From assembly GCF_910592395.1 (NCBI RefSeq), contig NC_088319.1:10476001-10540000 (forward strand): a stretch of DNA of 64,000 nt. Direction: 5' to 3'. The notes under the pieces are model-generated. The model had not been told where the DNA came from. It searched no databases and saw only the letters and a program-made list of their open reading frames with translations. This document shows positions 11,179-24,257 of this stretch, in pieces. The translations under genes and the position numbers were made by a program. The number at the start of each line of letters is the position of its first letter. Position 1 is the stretch's first letter. This stretch comes from Lineus longissimus (Eukaryota > Nemertea > Pilidiophora > Heteronemertea > Lineidae).

Positions 11179-11391
11179 TTAAAGGGTTACGCCGTTCGGA
11201 TTTAATCGTGGGTCACGTTAGGAAAATAGAAATGCAGTTATACACAATGCTTTTGTGCAGTTATCGTGCATGAACCTTCGCTGAAACTTGTAATATAGTG
11301 TTCTATCTCCAAAATGGCAATGTTGAAATTTACATTAAGTCGAGTACGTATTTACGCAATTGAATTTTTAATGAACGGTGTTGTCCTTTAA
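11179..11391. mobile_element. TTAA-type MITE, family 1 (213 bp)
   Basis: It starts TTAAAGGGTTACGCCGTTC and ends GAACGGTGTTGTCCTTTAA. The internal blocks GGAAAATAGAAATGCAGTTA, CGCTGAAACTTG and CAATGTTGAAATTTA match the other family members. No coding capacity. Confidence 0.82.
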
Positions 11392-12472
11392 TGGAAGACA
11401 TACATATACAGTGATGCAACCACTTTAAAAATACATTTCAGAGAGTGACCCGTGACGAAGACATAGTGGCTCAACACTGGGCAACCATCGGGAACTCATA
11501 CGAGGTGAAAACGTATATTCCAGCTGGGTGTCGGTTTTCACACATGAAAATTTTTGTTGTATTAAATCTGCACATGCACAAACAATCGCATAGTGTAATT
11601 CAAGAATGAAACAGGAAAGTCCTATGGAATAATAACAGTCAGCAATTGTTTTTCCTGCTGGATACATTATACATAAATTATGCGTTCATTCCGAGGAATG
11701 ATCGTGCTTCGACAAAATCCTGTCGTTGATTACTAAAATTAAATGGTTATAAATTAGGACCCAGGCCAGACGGTGGTCAATTCAGCGCCACCACGCGTGC
11801 TTAATGGTAAGCACGCCTTTCCAGCAGACACCCATTGAGATAGGCTCCGATCCGCTGTCCTCTTGTAGTGGGACGGGCCACGCCGGTCTGTCCGCATCTC
11901 TGCAGAATGCTGATAAATTGTAACGCTTCAGTCTCTCATTTCTCGCCAATTCATGTAAATATCCAATCTCGTTTCCATTGGTAGAATAATACATCTGGCA
12001 GGGCCTGCAGGAATCGACAAAAGAGGTAATCTCGTGAAACATGAGATTTTACAGAATTTCCCTTTCGATCTTTCCAAATCAATCATACCGTAAATTCGAA
12101 TGCGGTATCAATAATTCCAAAATAGTTTTATTTTGTCGTATTAAATGGAGGTGTATTCTGCAATATCTTTTAGGATTAGTCAAAAGCTGTGTAGAGCGTT
12201 AGCGCACTAAGTCACCAAATCACTCACAAAAAGCAACTAATTTCATCTGCCTAACTATAACATTTAGCCAACTACATGTAGTCAACACTTTTCATTTTTG
12301 CTTACATTTCGACAAGATCGTGTAAATAAAAGAGATTAAATATTTAAAGGTGGTTTATGAATGTTTTTTCCCCCAGTCGGTCGATTTCTAATAAGGAAAG
12401 CTTAAACTAGGTCAGCTGGCAGAAAACCATGAGATAGAGCATGGGTTCACAGGAACGTAAAAACGTTGTGAT
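11392..12472. other. Intergenic, no gene seen
   Basis: Short frames only (the longest about 86 codons, minus strand near 11782-12042, unrecognised). No repeat family was identified. Confidence 0.5.
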
Positions 12473-12956
12473 TTAAAAAAAGGCCGGGCCTATATTTGGC
12501 AAGCCGTTTGCCGAACAGCACTGAAAATCAACCCAGTTTGGCAAGCCGGCAAGTTGGTAAAAAATTCTACCCGGTTTGGCGAGCCGGAGACTTTACAACA
12601 CATTAGCCAATCGGAGAGCAGTGACGTCATATTTGAATTAATATGCGCATAATTAACAATGGCCGATTTCGCGTTCTCGATTCATTTTCTTTTACTAAAC
12701 TTGTGTTCTTATAAAAAATCGATGGAGAGGAATATCCACGAGTACGTGATTAACTGATAAGCGTAATAAATGCATTGGGTACATTGCTAAGGTCCTTCGC
12801 TATAACTCCAGTAGTGTTGTTGACCGCTTTGCCATTGAATGATGATGAGCTCTTCGACAACTATAAATATTAATGAGTCCGGGTTTCCTCCATTCAGGGC
12901 AAAAAAGTCGCTGTTTGGTGAGCCGGGCTTGCCAAATAGTCACTTCCTTAAAAAGT
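12473..12956. mobile_element. MULE-like MITE (466 bp, 12482-12947) with flanking target duplication
   Basis: The element runs from GGCCGGGCCTATATTTGGC to GGCTTGCCAAATAGTCACTTCC. The shared terminal part is CTATTTGGCAAGCC. Near each end, TTTGGCAAGCC and GGCTTGCCAAA modules occur several times in both orientations. Flanks TTAAAAAAA (12473-12481) and TTAAAAAGT (12948-12956) fit a degraded 9-bp target duplication. The related copy at 52424-52963 has a near-perfect 9-bp duplication with a known empty site. A 9-bp duplication suggests Mutator-like mobilisation. No coding capacity. Confidence 0.75.
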
Positions 12957-13549
12957 CAACTGGTTCTCCAGCCAGTTCCAAAGATTAGTGTCGCGTTAAG
13001 ACGGATGAATAAGAGATCGGTAAATCACAATGATGCATAGCTTTCGTAAAACCGAGCACCGAGTTTCAAGTCCCCATGGCCTCATCCAATAAATCTCTAC
13101 CAACAGACGTCCTCCCCATTGATTCCCCTAGTGATTAAAAGGCAGGCGGAGATAAGAGCACGGAGGTTAGGGTCAACCGTGACGCCAAGTTATTGAGATC
13201 ATCACAACATCGCGACCTTACCAATACGGGACATGTCGCTTTCGTTCGAGGTCCGTTCGCTCCCGTCAACGCCCGTGAGCTACAATCTAACCTTGTGTAA
13301 GGAATTAGCGGAGGCGCAATGACTTGGTGCGAGGCTGGTCCAACACGGTAATGGCCATTTTTGATGCGGAACTTTTGGCGTCAATCAGCGCACCATCGGA
13401 CAGGACCATCAGTACATCGATAGACCACTGTCTACAAACGACTGGGGTTATACCTAGCTCCCTGAAGTAGAGTCCATTTATCATATTATTTTGTACAGGG
13501 TATATATATCAATGTGAATCGGATTTTCTTTCATTCGGATACATCCCGT
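12957..13549. other. Intergenic, no gene seen
   Basis: No frame or repeat of note between the MULE-like MITE and the foldback element. Confidence 0.5.
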
Positions 13550-14556
13550 CGGCTATGGGCCGTGAAAACCGCAAAAAAAGCGGTCGTACCTCGAATAGAC
13601 GTTGGGTGGCGCTTTACATGTTTTTCGGTGCGCGGTCGTGCCTCAAATAGACGTCTTCACATGTTTTTGTAAGCGGTCGTCGCTCGTGCAAACTTGTCTT
13701 GCATGTTTTTGTGAAAGAGGACGTCGGAGAACGCGGTCGTACCTCAAATAGACGTCTTCACATGTTTTTGTAAGCGGTCGTATCACATATAGACGTTGGG
13801 TGGCGCTCGCGCAAACTTGCCTCACATGTTTTTGTGAAAGAGGACGTAGAAGAACGCGGTCGTATAAAAAAACAGACGTTGGGTGGCGCTCGAGACGGGT
13901 CATCCTATTTTGCGTCCAGTGGCGACCAGTGGCGTCCAACGCGAAATAATAGGGTGTGTATGGTTAAAAATGTTTTCAAGCTCCTAAACACTTTCAATAA
14001 ACAAGATTTAGAAGTTTGGTGGAGTTTGCAAACCTAGTTTTTGAATAATCATCACCAGAAAACGATCTTAGTATGCGTCCAGCAAAAGTACTGGACGCCA
14101 TGTTTGTTTTAGCTGCCGTTCCTTGGGTTTATAGAAAAAGCGGAATCGGGATCTGGCATCAGGTTGGCATACTAAGATCGTTTTCTGGTGATGATTATTC
14201 AAAAACTAGGTCGCCACTGGACGCAAAATAGGATGACCCGTCTCGAGCGCCACCCAACGTCTGTTTTTTTATACGACCGCGTTCTTCGACGTCCTCTTTC
14301 ACAAAAACATTCAAGACAAGTTTGCGCGAGCGACGACCGCTTACAAAAACATGTGAAGACGTCTATTTGAGGCACGACCGCGTTCTCCGACGTCCTCTTT
14401 CACAAAAACATGCAAGACAAGTTTGCGCGAGCGACGACCGCTTACAAAAACATGTGAAGACGTCTATTTGAGGCACGACCGCGCACCGAAAAACGCGCCA
14501 CCCAACGTCTATTCGAGGTACGACCGCTTTTTTGCGGTTTTCAGGGCCCATAGTCG
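13550..14556. mobile_element. Foldback-type element (about 1.0 kb) with long inverted arms
   Basis: Two long arms (about 13550-14075 and 14167-14556) are reverse complements around a loop of about 90 bp. The outer ends are CGGCTATGGGCC and GGCCCATAGTCG. Each arm contains roughly 100-bp direct subrepeats built from GCGGTCGTACCTC, AGACGTCTTCACATGTTTTTG and GAAAGAGGACGTCGGAGAAC. The left arm holds about 115 bp (13930-14030) that the right arm lacks, so the arms have begun to diverge. Open frames in the arms mirror each other and are products of the repeat. No transposase. Target duplication not resolved. Confidence 0.82.
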
Positions 14557-17500
14557 GCATTGAAATATGCACTTGTCCGCCATATACAACAAAGAAGTGG
14601 GCTTTTGGTATATTCCTTCGTGTTAGTAAAGCAGAGTCTTCCTATTGACGCCCTTGTAAATTTGGGACTTCAATGTCTAAGTGCGTGTCGAGAAAGTATT
14701 GTCGTCCGTTCTTTTCGGGCTAACCTTTGTAAATATTCAGATCCCAAACGCAGTAGTGCAGTATTCTCTTTAACACGTTATAGACGTTGTTGGTACCGAC
14801 CGAGTGATGTTGGTCAGCACGATTACGTAAATCAACTTTTTGGCCGCGACGCGTTAATTTGACCCCTGACTGACCGCAATATTTAGGCTACTGAACTGAA
14901 ACTTCATTATTATTTCCTTTTATAGAGAAGAAATTTATAATTCATCAAAAAAATATGTATTTATTATGAAAAACACATCCATACCGGTGACTTAGACCAT
15001 GTATCAGAAATTCAAATTCAATTTTTTCAATACAACCTAGTCTCGCAGACTGAATTATGTAACCATGAACGAATAAATGATGGCCCGATGGTTCATGCGA
15101 CCAGTGACGTTTATTGAAAAACTCTGATGTGACCATGCGTTTCCATCAAATAATCATTGGCCCATTGTAGAATAGACATGATGATTATCTACTTCCTCTA
15201 AGATCTAGCTAGGTTGGTCATACTGAAATTCCAGCGGTATTTCCTCCGTTGCCTCCGCGACGCGCTTAGCAATGTCAACAGATTGAGGGTCAAGAATGTT
15301 CTATTGCAATTTGCGAGGTTGGATATCGGAATACCGACAGAAGATGCATTAATGACTGCAAGCCTTGATATGTATACGTGATCTCCTGAGGTTGCGAGAT
15401 GCAGGTGAGAACACGCAGGATATCAATGAGGTAATACGCCGACCTGTTACGCGGATATCCATTTTGAGGGGGTCACATTTCAGGAACTTCCTTGTAATCT
15501 ATACACAGCTGGTAATCCGATTTGTGAAAGCTAAAAATATACACTTTTTCACCTTATGACAAAATTCTGATCTGTAGAATTCAAGCACCTTCTCACTTTC
15601 GCACCGGGCACTACTAAACTATGATGATGTTATTGATTTACATGGATTAAAAAAATTAATCACCATCATAGATTCTATGCCGGAAGCATTTTCCTGTGTA
15701 GCAGTGAGAGCAGAACTATAATTTTTGATTTATTATACGTGTATGTGATTTCATAAACAAGGTCCGCAGCGTATTGATGACCAACCAAATTGACTTTTGA
15801 GTAAACATATTGCTATGTGATATCCGCGCCACGGACAGATCCCGGGACAAACTCGATTTGTGGAGAAGGCTAGAAGCTGTTAGCGGAGACCAGTGAGAGG
15901 ATCAGATGGGCCGCGCGCAGAAGGTGCGGAAGTTGACGAATTTTTGCCCCAGTGCATCCAAACAACGGAGTCATTTGCAAGTGAGAACAACACTTTTTTT
16001 GGTGGCATGATTCTGAATTCTGCCGCGGCATAATTCACTAAATCCGATGTTTTGATTGGTTGATTGATGGTGCACCACAATTCCTGTCTCCCTCTGTGCC
16101 TATTGAGCGGCGGTTGTTGTTGCCGGATCTGAATGAATGCATTAGAACGCTGAAAGTCTGGCAATCGAATTGATGCATACGAGGCTTCCAGTGGTTATTC
16201 AATAGTGTTCCATTTAGTTTTTTCGAGCACTTTTATGCGTTCAATCAGATCTATATTTTGAGGTTTTCAGTACGATGTTCACGTACGACATATATCTACG
16301 CAAAATACGGTAACAAGGGCCTAATTGGGGTCTGTCGGTAAATTCATCAGTGTCACCAGCTGAAATGATCATTTATTTAGCTGCAGGTACATAAGTACAT
16401 AATTGCGACTCACACGTGCATACAGGGGCTAGATATGGACATTCCTGTGATGGTTCTGGGATGGATATGTTGACAATTTGCTTGTTTCGTTCGGAATTTT
16501 GTGCAGGATTGGATACCAAAGACTTGTTCGCAATTAAAGGCCCGACACATTCTCCAAGCAGACTTAGGGATATTAGTATTCTCTCAGCCATGACCGAACA
16601 TACGTTCGTTTCAGACGATTCGCAGTAAATAGCTTTCGAATGTGGAATATTATGGCCATATAGTGCATAAACTGCGACAGGAATTGCCCGAAAACATGCA
16701 CAAACTATAGCTCTTACGTGCAGGAGACATTGCAATTCTATATTTCCACTCGTCGATATGATGATATGTAGTCCTAATATAAGTTCTTTACTGGGAGTAA
16801 TACATTGGTCCATGAAAGAGTCACATGCCTTTTGTATCAGGTCCGCGCAGAGATACGCTACAAGAAAAACAATTCCCTAGTGTGACCTTGTTAAGGGTTG
16901 CAGTCCGTGGTATTGTGTAGTACCTTTTGTGTAATCAGTGTTCATTGTTCGCTGGCGATCGCTGGAACCTGTACACTAAAGATAACCTTGCCGATCCACC
17001 GTCGTTGTGCCTATATCCATCCTTCATAGGGTGAAAGGTGGAGACTTCACGACTGATATTCACCGCCGATAAGTCGACATAGAGATAACTTCAACGCTAC
17101 CTTTGGGGTTGTGTAGTTATAGGGTTGGACTCTGTGTAAACCTGTGAGTTTACTATACATAGTCTATTTTCAGGATTTAACCTACTTACGATTAACAGTG
17201 TTCAATTAATGTGATATTGGTCATATCAATGTGATATCATTCAACTCTTGCTAACGATGGGTTTGTCAAAACGTTATTTGAAGGAAAGTGACCGTCACGA
17301 TGAAGGAACGGAGTCGATATATTTAAACGATTATGTCGGAGGTAAGGGAGTCTCTCCTCATATCGCTCGTCTTGTTTCAGGTTTTGCACTATGCCTGTGA
17401 TCTGTACCTCTGTTTGGCTTATTATAAATCGCGAGATGCGGAATGCGAAATCGCGAGATGCCAACCTCGTTGAGGGTACCATGCGCCACAGGATGTATTG

Positions 17501-17628
17501 CAAATATGGAACCTGAAAAGGTGAACATTCATGAGACCGAGGCTGTAATAGGGAGCTATCTTTGGTTTGATTGACCCATTGAAATAGTCTCCGCTATGCG
17601 ATGTGTGGAATTTAACCTAATTTATCAT
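14557..17628. other. Intergenic, no confirmed gene
   Basis: About 3 kb without a supported gene. The longest frame is on the minus strand at 16373-16813 (146 codons with an ATG). It is Cys- and Ile-rich, has no domain I can name, and has no poly(A) or splice context that stands out. A minus-strand frame at 15880-16164 is also open but unrecognised. Both are near the length expected by chance. Confidence 0.4.
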
Positions 17629-17850
17629 GGCCGGGTCTATTTGGCAAGCCGCTCGCCGAACAGGCATCTTTTTTTGTCCTGTTTGGAGAGCCGCTTGCCA
17701 AACAGCACGAAAAAGCCACCCTGTTCGGCCAGCCGGGCTTGCCAAACAGGTAAAAAATCTACCCTGTTTGGCGAGCTGGAGACTTTACTTTAATATCAAT
17801 GAGTTCGGCTCTCCATTCAGGACAAGAAAAAGTCGCTGTTTGGTAAGCCG
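17629..17850. mobile_element. MULE-like MITE, internally deleted copy lacking the right end
   Basis: It opens GGCCGGGTCTATTTGGCAAG and carries the same alternating TTTGGCAAGCC/GGCTTGCCAAAC modules as the copies at 12482 and 52424. The central region with TGACGTCA and ATATGCGCAT is missing, and the terminal GCCAAATAGTCACTTCC is absent after GTTTGGTAAGCCGG. It is a decayed derivative. Confidence 0.75.
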
Positions 17851-20800
17851 GTGTATAAATGTTTTTGAGTGTTTCTGTTTTTGAGTGTTTCCCCTCATTG
17901 TTTGGGAACGCTCAAAATAGATTGACGAGTTTTTCTGTGTATCCCCCCTATTGAAAAGTCATGGTCTCTCTAGCTGCCTATTGTTTGGAAACACTGAAAC
18001 ATGGGGAACAACCACAGATGTTACACCGGGCTTGCCTAGTAGTTCCATTTATTATAGCCTAGTTTCGATGGTCAGACTATCCCGCGCTAAGTGCATGCCC
18101 TGTGTTATCGGTCAGTCATATGTGTGGTGACTTGTGCCGCCAGGCGTAACGGGAAAGTAATCTTGATACATGCAGCATCCTGAACCTCGTGGTATTATAC
18201 TCACAGTACATCTTGATAAGTTGCAAAAACCTTTGTCGTCAAGATGAACATGCAGTTGCATGTAGCCTTTGTATTGTCTTCGGACCTACTATCATTGAAT
18301 GGAGAAGAGGACAGCAGCATCAGAAATGGTGATTGTCATTGTCCAGGGAAGCCGAAAATCTTGTGGCAGAAAATAATGATTTCTCATCTCGCGGTTTATA
18401 ATAAGCCCCTCTGTTTTATTTATTTATCTATTGAACCACAGCAATAGAATGCACAGCTGAGATATTCACATGGCCCAGAGAGGGCAGTTATTAGGCCTAC
18501 ACACGGCATAGGGTATGGGGTTTGGGGAAGGATGACATAAAAGTATGCAACTAACGGTCACCTGAAACGTTTTATTAAAATGTTAACTTGGGGTATAAAT
18601 TATAGGGCATAACATAAGAAACACAAGTGTGAAAACCGCATAAAATTTAAACATTTCAGGTGGTGCAGGAAGAAAAAATTGATGATGTACATTGTGTTGT
18701 ACTGAAAATAAACTTTTGATAGTCTCATGCTTATATTTTAATTACCTTGGCCTCGTGTGTCATGTCAATATTTACTAAATATGCCTTTCTTCCTGAATCA
18801 AGTTTTGTAATTCTAGCCTCCAAATTCAATAATATATATGTAATCAGTCTGTTTACTCTTGGAAAAGTAAATATGACAAGCCTTTGGATAATAACTACGG
18901 CCTTCGACTCATATCATACTGAATGTGCCTATTTCTGTGGGTAGTTTTGCACGGAAATCTCACCACCTCTCAATTCAGAGGCCCTTGGTGCCGAACAATG
19001 TCAGCAACATCGTGATGACTGCGATTGTTTGCATTTTTCACAGGTTGACAGCCAAAACCACATGTTCATTAATTATCCATTATCATGTACACTATAGTGG
19101 ATATACTGCGTGTGACAAACTGAATTTGAGACTTTTGTTTTCATAATATAGGCCTACTGTGTCACCACAAACCGGTTCAGTGGCGCTCTACAAATGGCCC
19201 ATTGCATTTGTAATAGGCCAATGTAACAGACGCACGAGCGACGACACAGTATACCCTTAAGTTCAACAAATTGTACATGATGGATGTACTACTACTTTGT
19301 ACTAATGACTTTGACAATTTCGATTTCAAATATTTCCTAAGTTAACAAATTACTTGATAAATATCACCAACAAAAATAGACCCTCCATCTCGGGTTCAGG
19401 CATTCCAAAATCGAAGGACCAGCAGCTCCTTTAAAACATTCTTGCTTCATCCAGTCGGCAAGAGTGCCCATAAGATCCCTATAGGCGACTTTGTAAAACC
19501 TAATCTGGCCTACCTGACTTAGTCACGCCTATATAGCTGCAATTCATTTAGGAGATATCATAAACCAAAACTGACAAATATATTCTACAACACCCAGTAT
19601 ATATGTTGTCTACAATGGTAGTAATGGAACAATGCAGCACACATTGACAATAACACGTGTTATGGATGATTTCCTTTTGATATCCTTTGCAGTATGTGAC
19701 GTATTCGCTTATAGGGTACACATAAGGATATTTACACTTCTATTGAGAGAGAATTGACCCAGTTTAGGTCCCCTTAAGTATAGTATACTTCGAGTGTCGC
19801 CAACGGGAGTAGATGGTTCGAGGCTACATTGTCTAAGCCAGTGCAAATACAGTTGCAAATATGCAGTTCTTTGCAATAATTTCGAACCAAACCGGGTCCG
19901 TCTTTGCGTTACAACAAAGAAGCAGGTAAGATACATGTACGTAAAGAAAAAGGTAAAACATTTCGTTATCATCTTTGCTTCAATGGTGATGGTTCGTTTG
20001 CATAATTTCTGGTGCAAAAAAGCAAGGAGAAAATCGACAACAAGTCCTGTCTTTTTCCATCTCCGGTCGAGTGCTGTCACGGTTTCTGTCGCGTTATCGT
20101 TTACTTGCCCTCTCATAGATACTCTGGTACAAGGGACCACAGCTTTTAGTCGCATAAACCCTCTATTAATACACTGTGTTCTGGTTCTGTTAATTAATCG
20201 GCAATCCTCCAGCTGCAGTATGGCGTCGATGAGTGTGTTGTGAAAAGATCCTGGGTCTGGGCCTTGAATCGAACCCAGACCCTATAGTACGCCGTGGTAG
20301 CGCATAGCCATCTGTGTTATTAAACTACACGTACTAAGATATGAGGCTCCTCAAGCAAAACAAACCAACAGCCACCCACACATACTACCCAAAAACATAG
20401 CCTTGTTGGCTTGGCAGGAGTTAGTATACCTGGTCGGACAATTCCACAGGAAGTCTCACCAAAGTATGGTGTCGGAAATCCCAGATCGATGACTGTAAGA
20501 AGTGAAGCCAATCACTGGTTCGCATATAGCCATGGTCAGATGATGGCAGACAGATAATCTGGCGAATCACAGCCACTGCACTCCATAATAATTCTGATTA
20601 GTCAGATCCAGAAACCTCGTCCCGTACCACTGAACTGGTAATATTGATTTTGATGTGAGCCCGCGTCTGATGCCTGATTATGCCATTAATCTCGCCCCGA
20701 AATACTCGAACTATTTGTCCATTAATTTTGATCACTGTTTCATGGAATTGTTGTTTAATTCAACGGGTCATAGCAGGTCAATGATATGATGTACTTGTCG

Positions 20801-21737
20801 ACCGCTGGGTCACATAGAAATGAATCAGTCGCGAATCGTTGGCTATTACAGAATCGTTGGCTATTACTGCATTACTGCTACTCATTTATGGTTAGCGATA
20901 CAGTTGACGTCATTTTCGCCTGTACTCGGCGGTACTCGTAAAATTCCGGAAGGCCGAGAATATGAGGTAGCATCATTAGCCTCTCACGTTTATTGGTCTC
21001 TGAATTACCCCCGAAAAGCATTGTGGGTATATTTCGCACAAAATTTGCTAAAATACTTTGTTTAAAGAATTTTTCTCTAGTTTTCGGATTTATATGAAGC
21101 AGTCAGTAAACCAAAATTGTTTTAATCAATTTTGGTTTCAAATCTTAGATCTTGTCTTGCTAATAGCACTGTCTCACAGTAACCGCGGATGTAGTGCTAT
21201 ACACCCGTGCAGTAACCAATGCTTACGTATGTTAATTTTCACCAAAACGCTGGTGGGTGCGATGGACATAGGTTAGGGGTAGGTTTGGTGTATCACACCT
21301 GGTACCAATGATGTCGTTTTGTGGACCATTGTTTTGTAACATCAAATGTAATTTTTATTGAAATGATATCGTTATCGTTCCTTGCTACTGTGTTGATGAT
21401 CCTGCTTATCAACGATTGGTGTCTAAGGTCACCTCTGACGCATCCTGACGTAATCAGTGGCTTTATGTTTACCCTGCCTCTCGATATTTCAAGGAGTATC
21501 AAAAACCTGTATCTCCGGATGCCTCTGGCGTGGGCTATCGAAGAGCTGTTGTTAAGATAAGGATAAGGACAAGAACCCGTCTATATAACTGACATTAGAA
21601 AAAACCAGTCCCGTGTTACACTGGCATACGCTGTTGTACGCAGAGATCGACATAATTTTTTGTGCATCAGCGTACACCATCGTGTTGGTGAAAATTCACA
21701 TACTTCGGCATAAGTTACGTCATTGTGTGACAGCGGC
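17851..21737. other. Intergenic, no confirmed gene
   Basis: About 3.9 kb without a supported gene. At 19709-20243 both strands carry overlapping frames of about 149 codons with ATG starts (plus 19794-20243; minus 20155-19709). Neither has a recognisable domain. The plus frame contains a GTAAGA donor-like site after AAGAAGCAG at about 19926, so a short exon is possible but unsupported. Confidence 0.4.
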
Positions 21738-22738
21738 ATAAAAAGGGGGTAGTTGTAAAACAAGAAACACAGAAACGAAACAGAAACACAGAAACGCAGA
21801 AACGAAACGCAGAAACGAAAATCAAACGGGTTTTCATAAAAGTTGGAATCAAGCGGCACGCCGATACTTTCCTTGCCCAATCCGTTGTTATTGTCGTTTA
21901 AAAGTAAAATCTGAGGTTGGTGGGTTGCGGCCAGCCGGAATGCAATAGAGTTGTTGAGGGGATACATGGAGCAACTTGGGGGGGGGGGGGAGGGGGCGGC
22001 ACGATATGGGTGAAGTCTTTTGAGGTGGTGGTGTAGTACTTTGGTAGGTTCGATTCGATTCCTACAGCATGTTATTTTAAATGAAGGTGCAGTGCAACAT
22101 CTTGCCTTGTAGTGTTCAATTTACATGAAGTACCAGGATCATCCTACAAATCCCGTCTGATGCAGCACTTAATGCAAGGTACGGTACCAGTACATGGGTG
22201 AATCATTTCGACGTTATGTGAGACGTGAGAGACCAATTTTGGCGACTAGAATAGAGTAAAGTGGGGGGGGGCACTAGACTTGGACTTGGAGTAACTCAAT
22301 CTTGCCTGCCCAGCTGCTGCCTTTAAATAGTCCCTTTAAATATCTGTTTATGTTAATGAGGTTGCAGTAGGGAAGTTCAGCCTAGTGTCGTGCACAGGCC
22401 ATGGAATGTACAAAAGAACAGGACTCGCTATTCGAAGGACTATTTTCTATTTACGCCGTGTAGTACATACATGTAGTGTATTGGCACGATCAAGGCCGGA
22501 TGCTGCCAATCTGCGCACACGTTGATGAGGCTAAAAGGGGTATTGGGAAATGAGCATTCCTCCTTCCATTCCGACTGAATACCAGTTTTAGTTACACCCG
22601 CGTTCGCGGCCACATGGCAACAAGATGGAGTCTGCAGACCAGAATTCGCCACAAGACTGGTTTCTGCGTTTCGTTTCTGTGTTTCTGTGTTTCTGTTTCG
22701 TTTCTGTGTTTCTTGTTTTACAACTACCCATAAAAAGG
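21738..22738. mobile_element. MULE-like element, 983 bp (21747-22729), with 9-bp target duplication
   Basis: Perfect 9-bp direct repeats ATAAAAAGG lie at 21738-21746 and 22730-22738. Between them the element begins GGGTAGTTGTAAAACAAG and ends with the reverse complement. The terminal inverted repeats are about 70 bp (21747-21816 and 22660-22729) and consist largely of ACAGAAACGAAAC subrepeats. Long terminal repeats with a 9-bp duplication are typical of Mutator-like elements. There is no transposase. The interior holds G-rich runs near 21978 and 22262, and an older TTAA family-2 fragment. Confidence 0.85.
22195..22340. repeat. TTAA-type MITE, family 2, partial and degraded
   Basis: The segment GTGAATCATTTCGACGT, then GAGAGACC...GGCGACT, then CTTGCCTGCCCAGCTGCTGC and the end CCCTTTAA, matches the right half of the family-2 element in the array units (for example 37797-37914). 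It is interrupted by a G-rich stretch. It lies inside the 983-bp MULE-like element. Confidence 0.6.
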
Positions 22739-23329
22739 CGACTTTGAGCAACATACTGCATATCGTAAATGGTCAATGGAGACCTGAGCTAACCTTCAGC
22801 TCCCGACACCTTGCATGCCACAAAACCGCTTACGCTTATCAGCGAGCTGGTGTTTCTGTATAACATCGAGTTCGTGAGTTGAGGAACAAGGCAAACACCG
22901 TACCTCAGTGTAAAGTCACGCATTGTTGCCAAGTGTGAAATCTGCGCCCTTGGCTAAAAACACAAAGCAGAGACGAGTATAGTCCATGTAACCTCGAACC
23001 TATCCGTTCCTGGTTTTTCACTTGGCTCGAAGTTACCCAACTTTGTGAAAAACACGTGATCGGACACCGGACACCGGAAGCCAACGCCCCCAAGTCTAGT
23101 TCATGACGAGTGAAATGCCGTCAAGTACCAGTCTCTGTAATGAGTGAATGGAGGAGACTGGTGAAAGAGTCTGACAAGAGTAAAAAATGTACCTTATACA
23201 TTACGTTATTTTGCCCTTACATCGCAGTTAAAAGAGCTCTGGCCTAGCCCAATCGTGTATATTCATTAACCTGCATGTAAGCCCGCTTGCAGCAAGGCCT
23301 ACATTCTAATTGGTGTACTATTTCACCCT
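22739..23329. other. Intergenic, no gene seen
   Basis: No frame or repeat of note. Confidence 0.5.
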
Positions 23330-23660
23330 TTAGTACATTTTTTTTATATTTCTGAGACACCCTGTCATGCATTGTGTTTTGTTATTTCTAAGACACCCTC
23401 TAATATATTTTTTTCCTTCTGGGTCACCTTGTAGTACATTGTGTTTCATTCCTTCTTCGACACCCGGTAGTACATTTGTTTCCATTCTGGGACAGCCTGT
23501 AGAATATTGTGTTTTATTCATTCTGGGACACCCTGTGATACATTGTTTTTTATTCCTTCTTGGACAGCCTGTAGAATATTGTGTTTTATTCATTCTGAAA
23601 CACCCTGTAGTGCCTTTGTTTCCTTCTTTCTGGGACACCCTTTTGTACATTTTGTTTTGA
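23330..23660. repeat. Minisatellite, about 36-bp unit, about 9 imperfect copies
   Basis: Repeats of the form GACACCCTGTAGTACATTGT followed by a T-rich run and TTCTGGG. Unit length varies from about 33 to 37 bp. Because many units are 36 bp, frames stay open on both strands (minus 126 codons reading GCPRMNKTQYST-like repeats). These are by-products of the repeat and not genes. Confidence 0.85.
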
Positions 23661-23963
23661 ACCAGGTGGTTTTCACTAACGTCGATGAGATTTAGGCCTT
23701 GCATTATCAATGTACATGAAAAAGCATGTGCAGGATTTCGGATGAAACCTTATCTGATGAATGTTTTTGCTATCAAAGTTTGAAGTAGCAGTATGTAATA
23801 TCCTTCCTAATTTTTGTTTACTCAAAACAAACGGAATTCCTATCCCGAGTTCAACCAGAGTTCACGAAGAAGTTGGCAATGTATTTATTGTAATCAACGA
23901 TAGTTAACTACCAATCAAGTGTGTCCAGATGTAGTCATCATGTTAAATTTATCGATTTGACTT
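23661..23963. other. Intergenic, no gene seen
   Basis: Short spacer before the Tc1 element. Nothing identified. Confidence 0.5.
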
Positions 23964-24257
23964 TACAGTTGAGGTCAGAAGTTTACATACACCTGGGTCG
24001 AAAACATTCAACTCAAATTTTCAAAAGGTTTCATTGTACTTACAAAAACGATTTTGATGTGATAATATACCTCAGAGGTCTGCTGTATTTTCTTACTGCA
24101 TTCGTTTATTTCAGTTTCTTTATTTCAGAATTATTTGACATAGTTTGATATCTCTATTGAAACCAGTGGGTCAAAAGTTTACATATACATGTACCAAGTG
24201 AAACTCTAAAAACACAACCTTGAATCAAGAAGAAATTGACATCTAGGGCCTCACATT

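Noticed and set aside
13643-14572. Several frames in both directions reading RHWTQNRMTRLERHPTSVF-like sequence
   Set aside because: Mirror-image frames in the arms of the foldback element.
16373-16813. 146-codon minus-strand frame
   Set aside because: No recognisable domain, no splice or poly(A) context, and a length near that expected by chance in 64 kb.
19709-20243. Overlapping frames of about 149 codons on both strands
   Set aside because: Mutually overlapping, with no domain in either. At most one could be real and nothing decides between them.
23330-23710. 126-codon minus-strand frame of GCPRMNKTQYST-like repeats
   Set aside because: Product of the roughly 36-bp minisatellite.
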